Shown: positions 28,343 to 37,058, numbered from the stretch's first letter. The stretch: 64,000 bases of DNA from Robertmurraya siralis (GCF_005502275.1 NZ_SWLZ01000015.1:1-64000), one strand, 5' to 3'. Notes: generated from the letters alone by a model not told the origin. A program made the numbers and translations.

Positions 28343-28809
28343 AAATAAACGATGGAAATGAGATTCAAGCGATCCATGTTTATTATCATGCAGAGCTGAA
28401 TGATCCCTCCCTTTTTCGTACGCTGCTATATGGTATTGAAGAAGAAGGTATCCCCACATTTGTTAAAGAGAGCAAGCAGCAGTCAGCTTTGCAACTAAGC
28501 CATGAAGCTGCTCTTGATTCCACTTTAGGAGTTGGCATTGGAATTAGTCAGAACGGAAAGGTCATCCTGCATTATACGAAGCTTGATAAAAACCAACCCC
28601 TATTTGAGGTCAATCTTAGAGATCCAAATAAACTGAGAATTTTAGGTGCGAACGCTGCAAGACTTGTAAAAGGAATCCCATTTAAATCCTTTGAAATTGA
28701 AGAGGAAAAGGAGTTAGAACATGTTGAGCTTGTGGGAGAGGCATTAACAAAAGAGGATATTGCCAAAATAGTAGCGATTGTGGTGAAAAGATTGCTAGAA
28801 AGCAAGTAA
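28339..28809 (+). CDS. pduH: Diol dehydratase reactivase small subunit (156 aa)
   Basis: Partner of PduG, related in fold to the PduD core, which lets it swap with the dehydratase subunit during reactivation. Visible family text: IHVYYHAELNDPSLFRTLLYGIEEEGIP, GVGIGISQNGKVILHY and LRILGANAARLVKGIPF. The GTG start overlaps the pduG stop. A Glu-rich tail (EEEKELEHVE) is followed by a final helix. Length is somewhat over the usual 115-130 residues because of that tail. Confidence 0.92.
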   Translation: MKINDGNEIQAIHVYYHAELNDPSLFRTLLYGIEEEGIPTFVKESKQQSALQLSHEAALDSTLGVGIGISQNGKVILHYTKLDKNQPLFEVNLRDPNKLRILGANAARLVKGIPFKSFEIEEEKELEHVELVGEALTKEDIAKIVAIVVKRLLESK

Positions 28810-28824
28810 AAGGGAGGTGTACCT

Positions 28825-29523
28825 TTGTCTATGGTCATGCGTGCATTAGGATTGATAGAAACAGTCGGTTTAGCAGCCGCAATAGAAGCTGCTGATGTAG
28901 CGGTTAAATCAGCCAACGTCTCATTAATAGGGTATGAGCTAACCAAGGGCGGCGGAATGGTAACGGTTAAATTTGCAGGCGATGTTGGCGCAGTGAAAGC
29001 GGCAGTTGAAGCAGGAGTCACAGCAGCGGAGAAAGTCGGGGGTGTTTTTAGTAAACAGATCATTCCACGAGTAGCTAGCGGTGTAGAAAAAATGGTTTAT
29101 TCGAATGAGACGGTTGGTCTAGGAAAGCCCAACATGAATGGGGAATTGCAAAACGTTGTTGAGCAGGCGGAAGGAGGAACGCACGAAACGGACACGCCTA
29201 AAATAGAAGTGCCAGATGAAGTAAAAACTGACAACGCTCATGAGGAGAAAATGATCAAAGATGAAAATTCCAGTTCAAATGCGAATGCTAATGTCAGGCT
29301 TGTATCCATTTCTCCTTTGAATGAAGAGGAAACTACAGTAAAAACAGGCGCCGATGAAAACGAGACAGAAGAGATTGATTTAGATGTAATGGAGAAGCTA
29401 GAGGAAGATTTCAACAAAACGAGTGAAAAAGGAGAGTCGGAGGTTTGCAATATATGTAAAGATCCGCATTGTCCACGAAGAAAAGGGGACTTGAGGTCAC
29501 TTTGTATTCATGAAAAAAAATGA
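28825..29523 (+). CDS. pduK: PduK-type shell protein with Cys-rich tail (232 aa)
   Basis: An N-terminal BMC domain (1-90: [33 protein letters not shown]) is followed by about 110 residues of acidic, low-complexity linker. A compact C-terminal Cys cluster follows ([20 protein letters not shown]): four Cys and nearby His. PduK-type tails of this kind are proposed to bind metal or an iron-sulfur centre. TTG 28825 is 7 bases after GGGAGG; ATG 28831 is an alternative. Shell role known for the family; the tail function is not. Confidence 0.88.
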   Translation: MSMVMRALGLIETVGLAAAIEAADVAVKSANVSLIGYELTKGGGMVTVKFAGDVGAVKAAVEAGVTAAEKVGGVFSKQIIPRVASGVEKMVYSNETVGLGKPNMNGELQNVVEQAEGGTHETDTPKIEVPDEVKTDNAHEEKMIKDENSSSNANANVRLVSISPLNEEETTVKTGADENETEEIDLDVMEKLEEDFNKTSEKGESEVCNICKDPHCPRRKGDLRSLCIHEKK

Positions 29524-29536
29524 GGAGGTATGGAAA

Positions 29537-29815
29537 ATGAAGGATGCACTAGGAATGATAGAAACAAAAGGTTTGGTTGGGGCAATAGAAGCAGCAGATG
29601 CAATGGCTAAAGCAGCAAACGTCGCCTTATTAGGGTATCAGCAAATTGGCTCTGGACTTGTGACGGTAATGGTAAGAGGTGATGTTGGCGCGGTGAAGGC
29701 GGCAGTGGATGCTGGGGCAGCTGCAGCCGAAAGAGTCGGGAATGTCATTTCTGTTCATGTCATTGCGAGACCACATTCAGATGTGGAAATCATCCTCCCT
29801 GCAAAAAAAGATTGA
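29537..29815 (+). CDS. pduJ: Microcompartment shell hexamer PduJ (92 aa)
   Basis: Single BMC domain, nearly the same as PduA ([40 protein letters not shown]). With PduA it usually forms most of the shell surface. The true start is ATG 29537, after TGAGGAGGTATGGAAA; an upstream ATG at 29510 runs through the pduK stop region and is not credible. The last residues (ILPAKKD) are more polar than those of PduA. Confidence 0.94.
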   Translation: MKDALGMIETKGLVGAIEAADAMAKAANVALLGYQQIGSGLVTVMVRGDVGAVKAAVDAGAAAAERVGNVISVHVIARPHSDVEIILPAKKD

Positions 29816-29839
29816 AATTAAAGATAGGGGAGTTTTTAT

Positions 29840-30484
29840 ATGATATTGACAGAGCAATTGCAAGAGCAGATTATCCGAGAAGTTGTGCGGAGAGTGCAGA
29901 CAATAGAAGAACAGCCGTACGTACCAATTGGAGTTTCTAACCGCCACATTCACTTAAAGCAGGAGGATCTCGAAATCCTGTTTGGGGCTGGCTATCAATT
30001 GACAAAATGGAAGGATTTGAAGCAACCCGGTCAGTTTGCTGCAAAAGAAACGGTAACCATTGTCGGCAATAAAGGCGAACTGGAGCATGTGAGAATTCTT
30101 GGTCCTGTTCGAAATATAACACAAGTGGAAATTTCGCGAACAGATAGCTTCAAGCTTGGCGTGCGCGCACCAGTTAAAGAATCTGGAAAAATAGCAGGGA
30201 CACCAGGGATATTATTAAAAGGACCTTGTGGTGAGTTGGAAGTTACAGAGGGAGTTATTGTCGCATTTCGTCATATTCATGTTCCGCCACATTTCGCTGA
30301 AAAGTTCCAACTCAAAGATAAAGAATTAGTCGAAGTTGAACTAGGTGGCGAAAGAAAGACGATTTTTAAAAATGTATTGATTCGAGTTTCGGAAAAATAT
30401 GTATTGGAGATGCATTTGGATACAGATGAAGCAAATGCAGCCGGTGTGGGTAACGGTGATCTTGGACTAATTCGGAAAGGCTAA
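29840..30484 (+). CDS. pduL: Phosphotransacylase PduL (214 aa)
   Basis: Transfers the acyl group from CoA to phosphate, recycling CoA inside the compartment. It has the PduL two-barrel text with metal-ligand motifs SNRHIHL and FRHIHVPP, plus GPVRNITQVEISRTDSFKLG and GSPGI-like TPGILLKGP. The N-terminal helix TEQLQEQIIREVVRRVQ resembles the encapsulation helices of PduD and PduP, so it is probably internal cargo. ATG after AGGGGAG. Acetate kinase upstream would use its product. Confidence 0.95.
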   Translation: MILTEQLQEQIIREVVRRVQTIEEQPYVPIGVSNRHIHLKQEDLEILFGAGYQLTKWKDLKQPGQFAAKETVTIVGNKGELEHVRILGPVRNITQVEISRTDSFKLGVRAPVKESGKIAGTPGILLKGPCGELEVTEGVIVAFRHIHVPPHFAEKFQLKDKELVEVELGGERKTIFKNVLIRVSEKYVLEMHLDTDEANAAGVGNGDLGLIRKG

Positions 30485-30486
30485 AG

Positions 30487-31320
30487 ATGCTTATGTCTAT
30501 AAATCTCGAAAAAGTCAATAATTATATAACAAGCTTTGCAAGGTTGATAGATGAAAGGAGAGCAAACTTAGTTACAGAAAACTTTAAGGTTGGAGTCGAT
30601 CTCGGTACAGCAAATATCATTATTTCTGTTGTTGATGAGCAAGGAAACCCAGTAGCAGGAGCCACGTATCCGGCTTCGGTGGTGAAGGACGGATTAGTAG
30701 TAGATTATGTAGGTGCTGTACAGATCGTCAAACAACTAAAGGAGCAAGTTGAGGAAATGATTGGAGTTCGGTTAACGCACGCTGCCACCGCTGTTCCACC
30801 AGGTACTATCGGCGGAAATATGAAAGCGATAGCCAATGTTGTTGAAGCTTGTGAGATGGAAGTGACAAATGTTATTGCTGAACCGACCGCAGCCGCTTCC
30901 GTACTAGGCATAACAGACGGAGCTGTTGTTGATGTTGGTGGTGGTACGACAGGTATAAGCATTATAAAAAAAGGAAAAGTCATTTTCACAGCAGACGAAC
31001 CGACTGGAGGAACACATATGAGTTTGGTTGTTGCTGGACATTATCGAATTCCACTAACCGAAGCAGAGCAGTTAAAGAAAGAGCGCACGAAGCAAAATGA
31101 GATTTTTCCAGTCATAAAGCCAGTTGTTGAAAAAATGGCCGCAATTGTGAATAGACATGTGCAAGATTATGATGTGGAAAAAATTTACGTGGTAGGGGGC
31201 GCAAGCTGTTTTGATGATTTTGAAAAAGTCTTCTTTAAAGAAATTGGGATTGAAACAATTAAGCCTGCCCATCCGCTTCTGATTACCCCGCTTGGCATAG
31301 CTTTAAACAGTTGGAGATGA
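30487..31320 (+). CDS. eutJ: EutJ-type Hsp70-like chaperone/ATPase (277 aa)
   Basis: Actin-fold protein with the phosphate-binding text GVDLGTANIIISVVDEQG and DVGGGTTGISIIKKG, and VVGGASCFDDFE near the end, matching EutJ. Its role is thought to be cofactor or assembly help in microcompartments, without firm proof. GGAAAGG lies 6 bases before ATG 30487 (ATG 30493 is possible). It follows pduL directly. EutJ homologues also occur in Listeria-type pdu loci. Confidence 0.9.
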   Translation: MLMSINLEKVNNYITSFARLIDERRANLVTENFKVGVDLGTANIIISVVDEQGNPVAGATYPASVVKDGLVVDYVGAVQIVKQLKEQVEEMIGVRLTHAATAVPPGTIGGNMKAIANVVEACEMEVTNVIAEPTAAASVLGITDGAVVDVGGGTTGISIIKKGKVIFTADEPTGGTHMSLVVAGHYRIPLTEAEQLKKERTKQNEIFPVIKPVVEKMAAIVNRHVQDYDVEKIYVVGGASCFDDFEKVFFKEIGIETIKPAHPLLITPLGIALNSWR

Positions 31321-31329
31321 GGTGAAAGT

Positions 31330-32109
31330 ATGAACACAGAGCTAATATTGGACAGTATTGTAGAAGAAGTCTTGAGGAGATTGCAGAATAGAAGCAAAAA
31401 AGCGACCGTTCTTTTTACTGGAGGATACGGAGGGTTTCAAGAGGCACTGCAACAGATTCAACTTCTACAGGCTGATGGTTGGGATTTGCAAATACTCCTT
31501 TCCAATAGTGCCGAATATGTTCTCACACCTCAATTGATAAAGGAGAAACTCAATAATTCCAAAGTGTACTGCGAAAGAGAGATTAAGGAATTACGTCCTT
31601 TTTATGAGGGAATCAGCGTCTTTATTGTCCCAACTTTGACGATTAATACGATGGTGAAAGTATCTTTGGGAATGGCTGATAATATGGCAACCAATTTAGC
31701 ATCACATATGCTGATGAGCGGCATACCATTCATTGCTGCGAAGGATGCTTGCGATGTTGGGCATCCTCTTCGGCAAAACCTTGGTTTGAATAAAGGACAG
31801 CAAGCATATGTGAAGAAAATGAACGATTACCTTGAAATATTAGAAAGCTATGGAGTAATGCTTGTAGCTGCGAGGGAGCTTTTTCAAACTGTTCAAAAAA
31901 ATATCTTTACTTTTTCCAAAAATGTCATTCAGGCATCAGCAGAAAAACAATCGAAGGTTTTTTTAAAGAAAAAGATTCTGACACGAGAGGATATCGCCCG
32001 GGCTAAGGAGAGAGGAATGGAAATAGAAATTCCCCGTACAACCATTTTAAGTCCTCTTGCACTTGATACAGCGAAAGAGCTTGGAGTGAAAATTGTTCAA
32101 GAAGAATAG
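31330..32109 (+). CDS. Flavoprotein-domain protein of the pdu operon (259 aa)
   Basis: An N-terminal amphipathic helix (LILDSIVEEVLRRLQ) like the encapsulation helices of PduD/L/P, then a Rossmann-like flavoprotein domain: ATVLFTGGYGGFQEALQQIQ, VFIVPTLTINTMVKVSLGMADNMATNLA (in part), GIPFIAAKDACDVGHP. This resembles the flavin-binding decarboxylase-type fold (Flavoprotein family). A C-terminal unit (KKKILTREDIARAKERG...LSPLALDTAKELG) resembles the tail of EutQ/PduM-type proteins. It sits where pduM stands in other loci. The reaction is unknown; location inside the compartment is inferred from the helix. Confidence 0.75.
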   Translation: MNTELILDSIVEEVLRRLQNRSKKATVLFTGGYGGFQEALQQIQLLQADGWDLQILLSNSAEYVLTPQLIKEKLNNSKVYCEREIKELRPFYEGISVFIVPTLTINTMVKVSLGMADNMATNLASHMLMSGIPFIAAKDACDVGHPLRQNLGLNKGQQAYVKKMNDYLEILESYGVMLVAARELFQTVQKNIFTFSKNVIQASAEKQSKVFLKKKILTREDIARAKERGMEIEIPRTTILSPLALDTAKELGVKIVQEE

Positions 32110-32127
32110 GGGCAGGTGAATGGAAAA

Positions 32128-32394
32128 ATGTATGTAGGTTTAGTCTTAGGAAGTGTTGTTGCAACCAGAAAAAGCGAAGAACTCGTCGGGAAAAAACTTC
32201 TTATTGTTCAACAAGTCAATCCGAAGGACGGCAATTTAGGCGCCTTTGAAGTTGCCGTCGATTCGGTAGGAGCAGGAACGGGCGAACATGTACTGGTGAC
32301 AAAGGGGGAACCTGCCATGTATGTATTTGGAACGACTCCTTCGTGTATCGACTCGGCGATTGTTGGCATCGTCGATTCCATGGAAGTAAGTTAA
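32128..32394 (+). CDS. pduN: Shell vertex pentamer PduN (88 aa)
   Basis: EutN/CcmL-family protein that caps the shell vertices. It begins MYVGLVLGSVVATRKSEELV, continues KLLIVQQVNPKDG and AVDSVGAGTGEHVLVTKG, and ends ID-rich (CIDSAIVGIVDSMEV). ATG 32128 is preferred; the GTG at 32116 lies in the AGGTG ribosome binding site. Only one pentamer gene is present, which fits a complete minimal shell with PduA/B/J/K. Confidence 0.94.
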   Translation: MYVGLVLGSVVATRKSEELVGKKLLIVQQVNPKDGNLGAFEVAVDSVGAGTGEHVLVTKGEPAMYVFGTTPSCIDSAIVGIVDSMEVS

Positions 32395-32409
32395 GAGGAT
32401 GTGACCTAA

Positions 32410-33405
32410 ATGGCGATTTATACAAAAAAAGGTGATAAAGGTGAGACAGGGCTTCTAGGCGGCGGTCGCATTTCGAAGGATAGCCTCAAGGTGTCCTGTT
32501 ATGGGACTCTGGACGAAGCGAATGCAGCGCTGGGTGTTGCTTTTTCGCAAATAGCCAATGATGAAATTAAGTCGATTATAAGGGAAATACAAAAACAACT
32601 TTTTGTTGTTGGGGCAGAATTAGCAAGCGATGAGAAGGGGAAGGACCTTTTAACGAATAAGATTAGCACAAAAGAAATAGTTGAATTTGAGGAACTCATA
32701 GATAAGTTTGAACAAACGATCGGTCCAATCCATGAATTTATCATTCCTGGAGATACGAACGCCTCCGCCAATCTCCATTTATCGCGAGCGATTATACGGA
32801 GAGCAGAGCGACTGATTGTAGAACTTGCGAAGACATCGATTGTCAGAAGCGAAGTTATCCAATATGTAAACCGTTTATCAGATCTTTTGTTTATGCTGGC
32901 TCGATCCGAAGTATACTACTGCCAGCTGGAAGAGATAAAAACAAAAGTTATCGGGAGGCTAGAAGCTTTAAAAGGCAGAGGTGCTCCGTTTGGCCTTTCG
33001 TTACAATTAGCATCTGCAATGGCACAAGCAGCTGAAAAAAAAGCGATGGAAATAGGTGTTCCAGTGGTGATTTCGATTGTCGATTCTGCTGGACATGCAA
33101 TTTTATTACATCGTATGGAAAATTCTTTATTAGCAAGCTTAGAGCTTGCGCTCAATAAGGCTTATACTTCCGTTGCTTTAAAAATGGCGACCCATGAACT
33201 TGCTCCAATTATTCAACCTGGAACAGAGCTTTATGGAATTCAAATGACAAATCAGAAAATTGTCACGTTTGGTGGTGGATATCCACTTAAGCTTGAAGAA
33301 CAAGTTATAGGTGGTATTGGTGTCAGCGGTGGGACGGTTGAAGAGGATATGGTCATTGCAACAGAAGCAATTGAAGTATTTTTGAGAAAGAAAGAGGAGG
33401 ATTAA
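32410..33405 (+). CDS. pduO: Cobalamin adenosyltransferase PduO (331 aa)
   Basis: Makes adenosylcobalamin for the dehydratase. The N-terminal domain (1-185) is the PduO-type transferase: TKKGDKGETGLLGGGRISKD and RRAERLIVELA. The C-terminal domain (about 195-330) is the GlcG/HbpS type: SLQLASAMAQAAEKKAMEIG, SIVDSAGHAILLHRM and GGIGVSGGTVEED, which binds heme in PduO relatives. Full two-domain form as in Salmonella. No encapsulation helix is seen. ATG after GAGGATGTG. Confidence 0.95.
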   Translation: MAIYTKKGDKGETGLLGGGRISKDSLKVSCYGTLDEANAALGVAFSQIANDEIKSIIREIQKQLFVVGAELASDEKGKDLLTNKISTKEIVEFEELIDKFEQTIGPIHEFIIPGDTNASANLHLSRAIIRRAERLIVELAKTSIVRSEVIQYVNRLSDLLFMLARSEVYYCQLEEIKTKVIGRLEALKGRGAPFGLSLQLASAMAQAAEKKAMEIGVPVVISIVDSAGHAILLHRMENSLLASLELALNKAYTSVALKMATHELAPIIQPGTELYGIQMTNQKIVTFGGGYPLKLEEQVIGGIGVSGGTVEEDMVIATEAIEVFLRKKEED

Positions 33406-33406
33406 A

Positions 33407-34804
33407 TTGGCTATTGAAGAATGGGGAATAGAAGAAATTGTAAGAAGAGTATTGGAGGAAATGAGTTCGACGAGGAGTGAACCTCAAGGCAGCATTGGAA
33501 ATGGAATATTTTTGGATATGAATGATGCTATTGAGGCTGCGGAAGTTGCTCAAAAAGAACTTGTTAAGCTTTCTTTTGAAGAAAGAGGCAAAATCATTGA
33601 ATCTATTCGCAGGGCCGCCATCGAAAACGCAGAATTCTTTGCTCAAATGGCAGTTGATGAAACGGGCATGGGAAATTACAAAGATAAAGTGATTAAAAAT
33701 ATTCTTGCTGCTGAAAAAACGCCTGGAATTGAAGACTTAAGAACCGAATCTTTTTCAGGAGACAATGGATTAACGATTGTTGAGCTATCTCCTTATGGTG
33801 TTATCGGCTCTATTACGCCGACAACAAATCCAACAGAAACGATTATATGCAATTCTATCGGGATGATTGCAGCGGGAAATTCAATTGTTTACAGTCCACA
33901 TCCGACAGCGAAAGAAACTTCAATTAAAGCGATTGAAGTATTGAATAAAGCGATCGTTGAGGCTGGCGGACCTGACAATGTCATTACAACGGTGCAGGAG
34001 CCAACGATTGAACAGGCAAACGTGATGATGAAACATAAAAAAATCAGAATGCTGGTGGCAACAGGCGGTCCAGGCGTTGTCAAAGCGGTCTTATCAAGTG
34101 GGAAAAAAGCGATTGGCGCCGGTGCAGGAAATCCACCTGCACTCGTTGATGAAACGGCAGATTTAGAAAAGGCAGCGAAGGACATTATTGATGGTTGCAG
34201 CTTTGATAACAACCTGCCTTGTGTAGCAGAAAAAGAAGTCATTGTGGTTGAAAAGGTTGCTGATTACTTAGTTTCTTATATGACGAGAAATGGGGCATTT
34301 CTTATAAAGAGCAAGGATCAGATCGAGAAATTAACGGAATTGGTTGTCGATAATGGACACGCTAATAAGAAATTTGTGGGGAAAGACCTTACCTATATTC
34401 TAAAGCATATTGGCACTGAAGTACCAGCCGGTGCAAAAGTCGCAATTATGAATGTTGAGGGCAACCATCCTTTGGTATCAGCCGAATTAATGATGCCTAT
34501 TCTGCCAATTGTACGGGTTGAAGACGTGGATGCTGCGATTGATTTGGCGGTTAAAGTGGAGCACGGCTTCCGTCATACAGCGATTATGCATTCAAAGAAC
34601 GTCGACAATCTCACCAAATTTGCAAAGGCAATCCAAACGACAATCTTTGTAAAAAATGGACCGTCCTATGCGGGAATCGGCGTTGGAGGGGAAGGCTATA
34701 CCACCTTTACAATTGCTGGTCCTACAGGAGAAGGGCTAACATCGGCAAAAAACTTTGCTAGAAGAAGAAAATGTGTTTTAGTAGATGGTCTATCAGTTAG
34801 ATAA
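33407..34804 (+). CDS. pduP: CoA-acylating propionaldehyde dehydrogenase PduP (465 aa)
   Basis: Oxidises the aldehyde to acyl-CoA with NAD. The N-terminal encapsulation helix EEWGIEEIVRRVLEEM is clear. The catalytic Cys is residue 272 in DNNLPCVAEKE. NAD-site text: SPYGVIGSITPTTNPTETI and VATGGPGVVKAVLSSGKK. The TTG start at 33407 follows GAGGAGG one base after the pduO stop. Length is normal. Member of the EutE/PduP group of aldehyde dehydrogenases. Confidence 0.95.
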   Translation: MAIEEWGIEEIVRRVLEEMSSTRSEPQGSIGNGIFLDMNDAIEAAEVAQKELVKLSFEERGKIIESIRRAAIENAEFFAQMAVDETGMGNYKDKVIKNILAAEKTPGIEDLRTESFSGDNGLTIVELSPYGVIGSITPTTNPTETIICNSIGMIAAGNSIVYSPHPTAKETSIKAIEVLNKAIVEAGGPDNVITTVQEPTIEQANVMMKHKKIRMLVATGGPGVVKAVLSSGKKAIGAGAGNPPALVDETADLEKAAKDIIDGCSFDNNLPCVAEKEVIVVEKVADYLVSYMTRNGAFLIKSKDQIEKLTELVVDNGHANKKFVGKDLTYILKHIGTEVPAGAKVAIMNVEGNHPLVSAELMMPILPIVRVEDVDAAIDLAVKVEHGFRHTAIMHSKNVDNLTKFAKAIQTTIFVKNGPSYAGIGVGGEGYTTFTIAGPTGEGLTSAKNFARRRKCVLVDGLSVR

Positions 34805-34885
34805 CAATAATAAGCTAGCGCACTTTACTAAATTCTATTTTTCCATAATTAAGCTCAAAAAAGAATTTGAAGAGGAGAGGGTTGT

Positions 34886-35722
34886 ATGTCCTGGGAATTA
34901 ATTTTAGCATCATTTGGTGGTGGGGTATTTGGTGCATTATTTGGAGCATTGCCGGCTTTCATTTTTGCTGGGTTTGTCGGATTAATTGGGGTAGGCGTCA
35001 TCGCAGCTGGTGGGCCTCCGACTATATTGAATGATGTCGTATTTGGAACATTGCTAGGTCCTCATATTGCATTTGCCGGTGGTGTCGCAGCTGCGGCATT
35101 TGCCGCAAACAAAAAGAAAGTGCTTGACAGTGCATTGGATATTGTAACTCCTTTAAAGAAGACAAATGATATTAGTGTTTTATTGATCGGCGGGATGTTT
35201 GGAATTATCGGTCATCTTATTAACAGCGCATTGGTTCATTTTGAAACACCTGTCGATACAGTTGCTTTAACGGTGTTTATCTCATGTGTTATCTCTCGAT
35301 TTGTTTTTGGCAAATCAGGATTAATTGGAAAGTTTGCACCCACGAATGGAGAGAAGAGGGATTTTGCACCTGGGGCGAAATCCTTATGGTTTATCATAAT
35401 CTATTCGCTCGGATTTGGACTGGTTATTTCCTATCTTGTTGATCTTACTCAGATTAATGTTCTTGGTTTTGTTATCAGCGCATCTCTTTTAATCCTTTTA
35501 CAATTTGGATTTGATATTCCAGCAACACATCATATCACCCTGGTAGCTGGTTACGCTACAATTGCTACTGGCAGCATACTGTACGGCGCATTGTTTGCAG
35601 TAATTGCTGGAGTTCTTGGAGAAATTGCAGACAAAACGTTTAATTCCTATGTAGATACGTATATTGATCCTCCAGCGACAACAATCTTTATTTGCAGTTT
35701 CTTCATCTTTGTATTTATGTGA
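34886..35722 (+). CDS. Multi-pass membrane protein between pduP and pduQ (278 aa)
   Basis: About eight hydrophobic segments, many Gly and Ala: GGGVFGALFGALPAFIFAGF, GVGVIAAGG, HIAFAGGVAAAAFAA, GGMFGIIGHLIN, LITLVAGYA-type text (HHITLVAGYATIATG). The second half partly echoes the first (GALFGALPAFIFAG and YGALFAVIAGVLGE), suggesting an internal repeat. It does not look like the aquaglyceroporin PduF. Place in the operon suggests transport of a diol, product or B12-related compound; the substrate is unknown. ATG has GAGGAGAGGG upstream, 81 bases after pduP. Confidence 0.8.
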   Translation: MSWELILASFGGGVFGALFGALPAFIFAGFVGLIGVGVIAAGGPPTILNDVVFGTLLGPHIAFAGGVAAAAFAANKKKVLDSALDIVTPLKKTNDISVLLIGGMFGIIGHLINSALVHFETPVDTVALTVFISCVISRFVFGKSGLIGKFAPTNGEKRDFAPGAKSLWFIIIYSLGFGLVISYLVDLTQINVLGFVISASLLILLQFGFDIPATHHITLVAGYATIATGSILYGALFAVIAGVLGEIADKTFNSYVDTYIDPPATTIFICSFFIFVFM

Positions 35723-35774
35723 TTATTTTCACAATTTAAGAAGCTTTAAGCTAGAGACACGGAGGTAGCGGCAG

Positions 35775-36929
35775 ATGAAATCCTTTTTTGTAGGACCAAA
35801 AATTTATAACGGCAGCGATTCCATTGACTATTTGAAAGAATTAAAGGCAAGAAAGGCCTTTCTTGTTACCGATCAAATGATGGTGAAGTTCGGGATCGCA
35901 GATGCTATTACAGATCGATTGCAAGCAGGAGCTTGTAAAATTTTTGCAGAGGTGGAGCCAAATCCTTCGCTTGAAACCGTTCAAAACGGTCTTGCTTTTT
36001 TTCTTGAAGAGAAGCCAGATGTGATAATCGCTCTCGGCGGAGGCTCACCCATTGATGTAGCAAAAGCAATCCTACTTTTTTATTATCAAATAATGGAAAA
36101 AAAACCAGGCGATAAAAGAGGTGTTAAACCATTATTTATTGCGATACCTACCACCAGTGGAACGGGTTCTGAGGTTACATCATACTCGGTTGTTACAGAT
36201 ATGACAAACAATATAAAGATTCCTTTAAATGATGAGCGAATGATTCCAGATGTAGCCATTTTAGATGAACAATTGACAAAAACGGTTCCACCTTCCGTCA
36301 CGGCTGATACAGGAATGGATGTATTGACCCATGCCATAGAAGCATATGTTTCCAATAGGGCAACAGAATTTACAGATCTGTATGCCGAAAAGGCGATAAA
36401 GAGTGTCTTTAAGTATTTGCTTAGAGCATTTCGATTTGGCAATGATTTGGAAGCGAGAGGGAAATTGCATCTTGCCTCATGTATGGCCGGTATTGCATTT
36501 ACAAATGCTTCATTAGGAATTACCCACAGCTTAGCTCATGCGATAGGAGCCAAGTTTCATATGTCGCATGGCAGAAGCAATGCCTTATTGCTCCCTTACG
36601 TTATCCAGTATAATGGCGGATTATGCGACAATACCTATCAAACTTCAGAGGCTGCCAAGAAGTATATGGAGTTGACAAAAATCCTTGGGTTACCTTGCTC
36701 AACTCGAAAAGAAGCTGTCATCAGTCTTTCTACCGCCATAAAAGTGCTAAATGAAAAATTGGGAATTCCACAGACTATGCAGGCGGCTAATATTGCTGAA
36801 CTCTCATATGAGAGGCATTTATTAGAGATTGTCAAGAGTGCACAAAAGGACATATGTACACAAGGAAATCCAAAGGAAGTGTCAGAAGCAGATTTTACAA
36901 ACTTATTAAAGTGGATTTATAAAGGATAA
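35775..36929 (+). CDS. pduQ: Iron-dependent 1-propanol dehydrogenase PduQ (384 aa)
   Basis: Reduces the aldehyde to the alcohol and regenerates NAD for PduP. Family III alcohol dehydrogenase: coenzyme-site text ALGGGSPIDVAKAI, ATPTTSGTGSEVT-like IPTTSGTGSEVTSYSV, and metal ligands in DVLTHAIEAYVS and GITHSLAHAIGAKFHMSHGR. No encapsulation helix; in other systems PduQ enters by binding PduP. ATG after GGAGGTAGCGGCAG. Last full-size gene of the operon. Confidence 0.93.
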   Translation: MKSFFVGPKIYNGSDSIDYLKELKARKAFLVTDQMMVKFGIADAITDRLQAGACKIFAEVEPNPSLETVQNGLAFFLEEKPDVIIALGGGSPIDVAKAILLFYYQIMEKKPGDKRGVKPLFIAIPTTSGTGSEVTSYSVVTDMTNNIKIPLNDERMIPDVAILDEQLTKTVPPSVTADTGMDVLTHAIEAYVSNRATEFTDLYAEKAIKSVFKYLLRAFRFGNDLEARGKLHLASCMAGIAFTNASLGITHSLAHAIGAKFHMSHGRSNALLLPYVIQYNGGLCDNTYQTSEAAKKYMELTKILGLPCSTRKEAVISLSTAIKVLNEKLGIPQTMQAANIAELSYERHLLEIVKSAQKDICTQGNPKEVSEADFTNLLKWIYKG

Positions 36930-36958
36930 AAATTTACAAGATAAGGGAGGAAAATGCA

Positions 36959-37024
36959 ATGAGGAGATATCGATTCAAAAGCTTTCTTCCTAAGTTCGTT
37001 TATCGCTGGCTGATTAAGCAGTAA
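36959..37024 (+). CDS. 21-residue cationic peptide ORF ending the pdu operon
   Basis: ATG 36959 follows a strong AAGGGAGG at ideal spacing, 30 bases after pduQ. The 22-codon frame begins MRRYRFKSFLPKF and ends WLIKQ: seven basic residues, no acidic residues, and aromatic/aliphatic residues between them, so it could form a cationic amphipathic helix. No family is recognised. It may be a true microprotein or the stub of a lost gene; the ribosome binding site favours translation. Confidence 0.5.
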   Translation: MRRYRFKSFLPKFVYRWLIKQ

Positions 37025-37058
37025 AAAGTGAAACTTTAAAGCAATGTAGTAAAATTTT

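Noticed and set aside
28572-29063. 163-codon open frame on the minus strand
   Set aside because: It lies fully opposite pduH-pduK, has Ser/Thr/Pro-rich shadow composition and no ribosome binding site.
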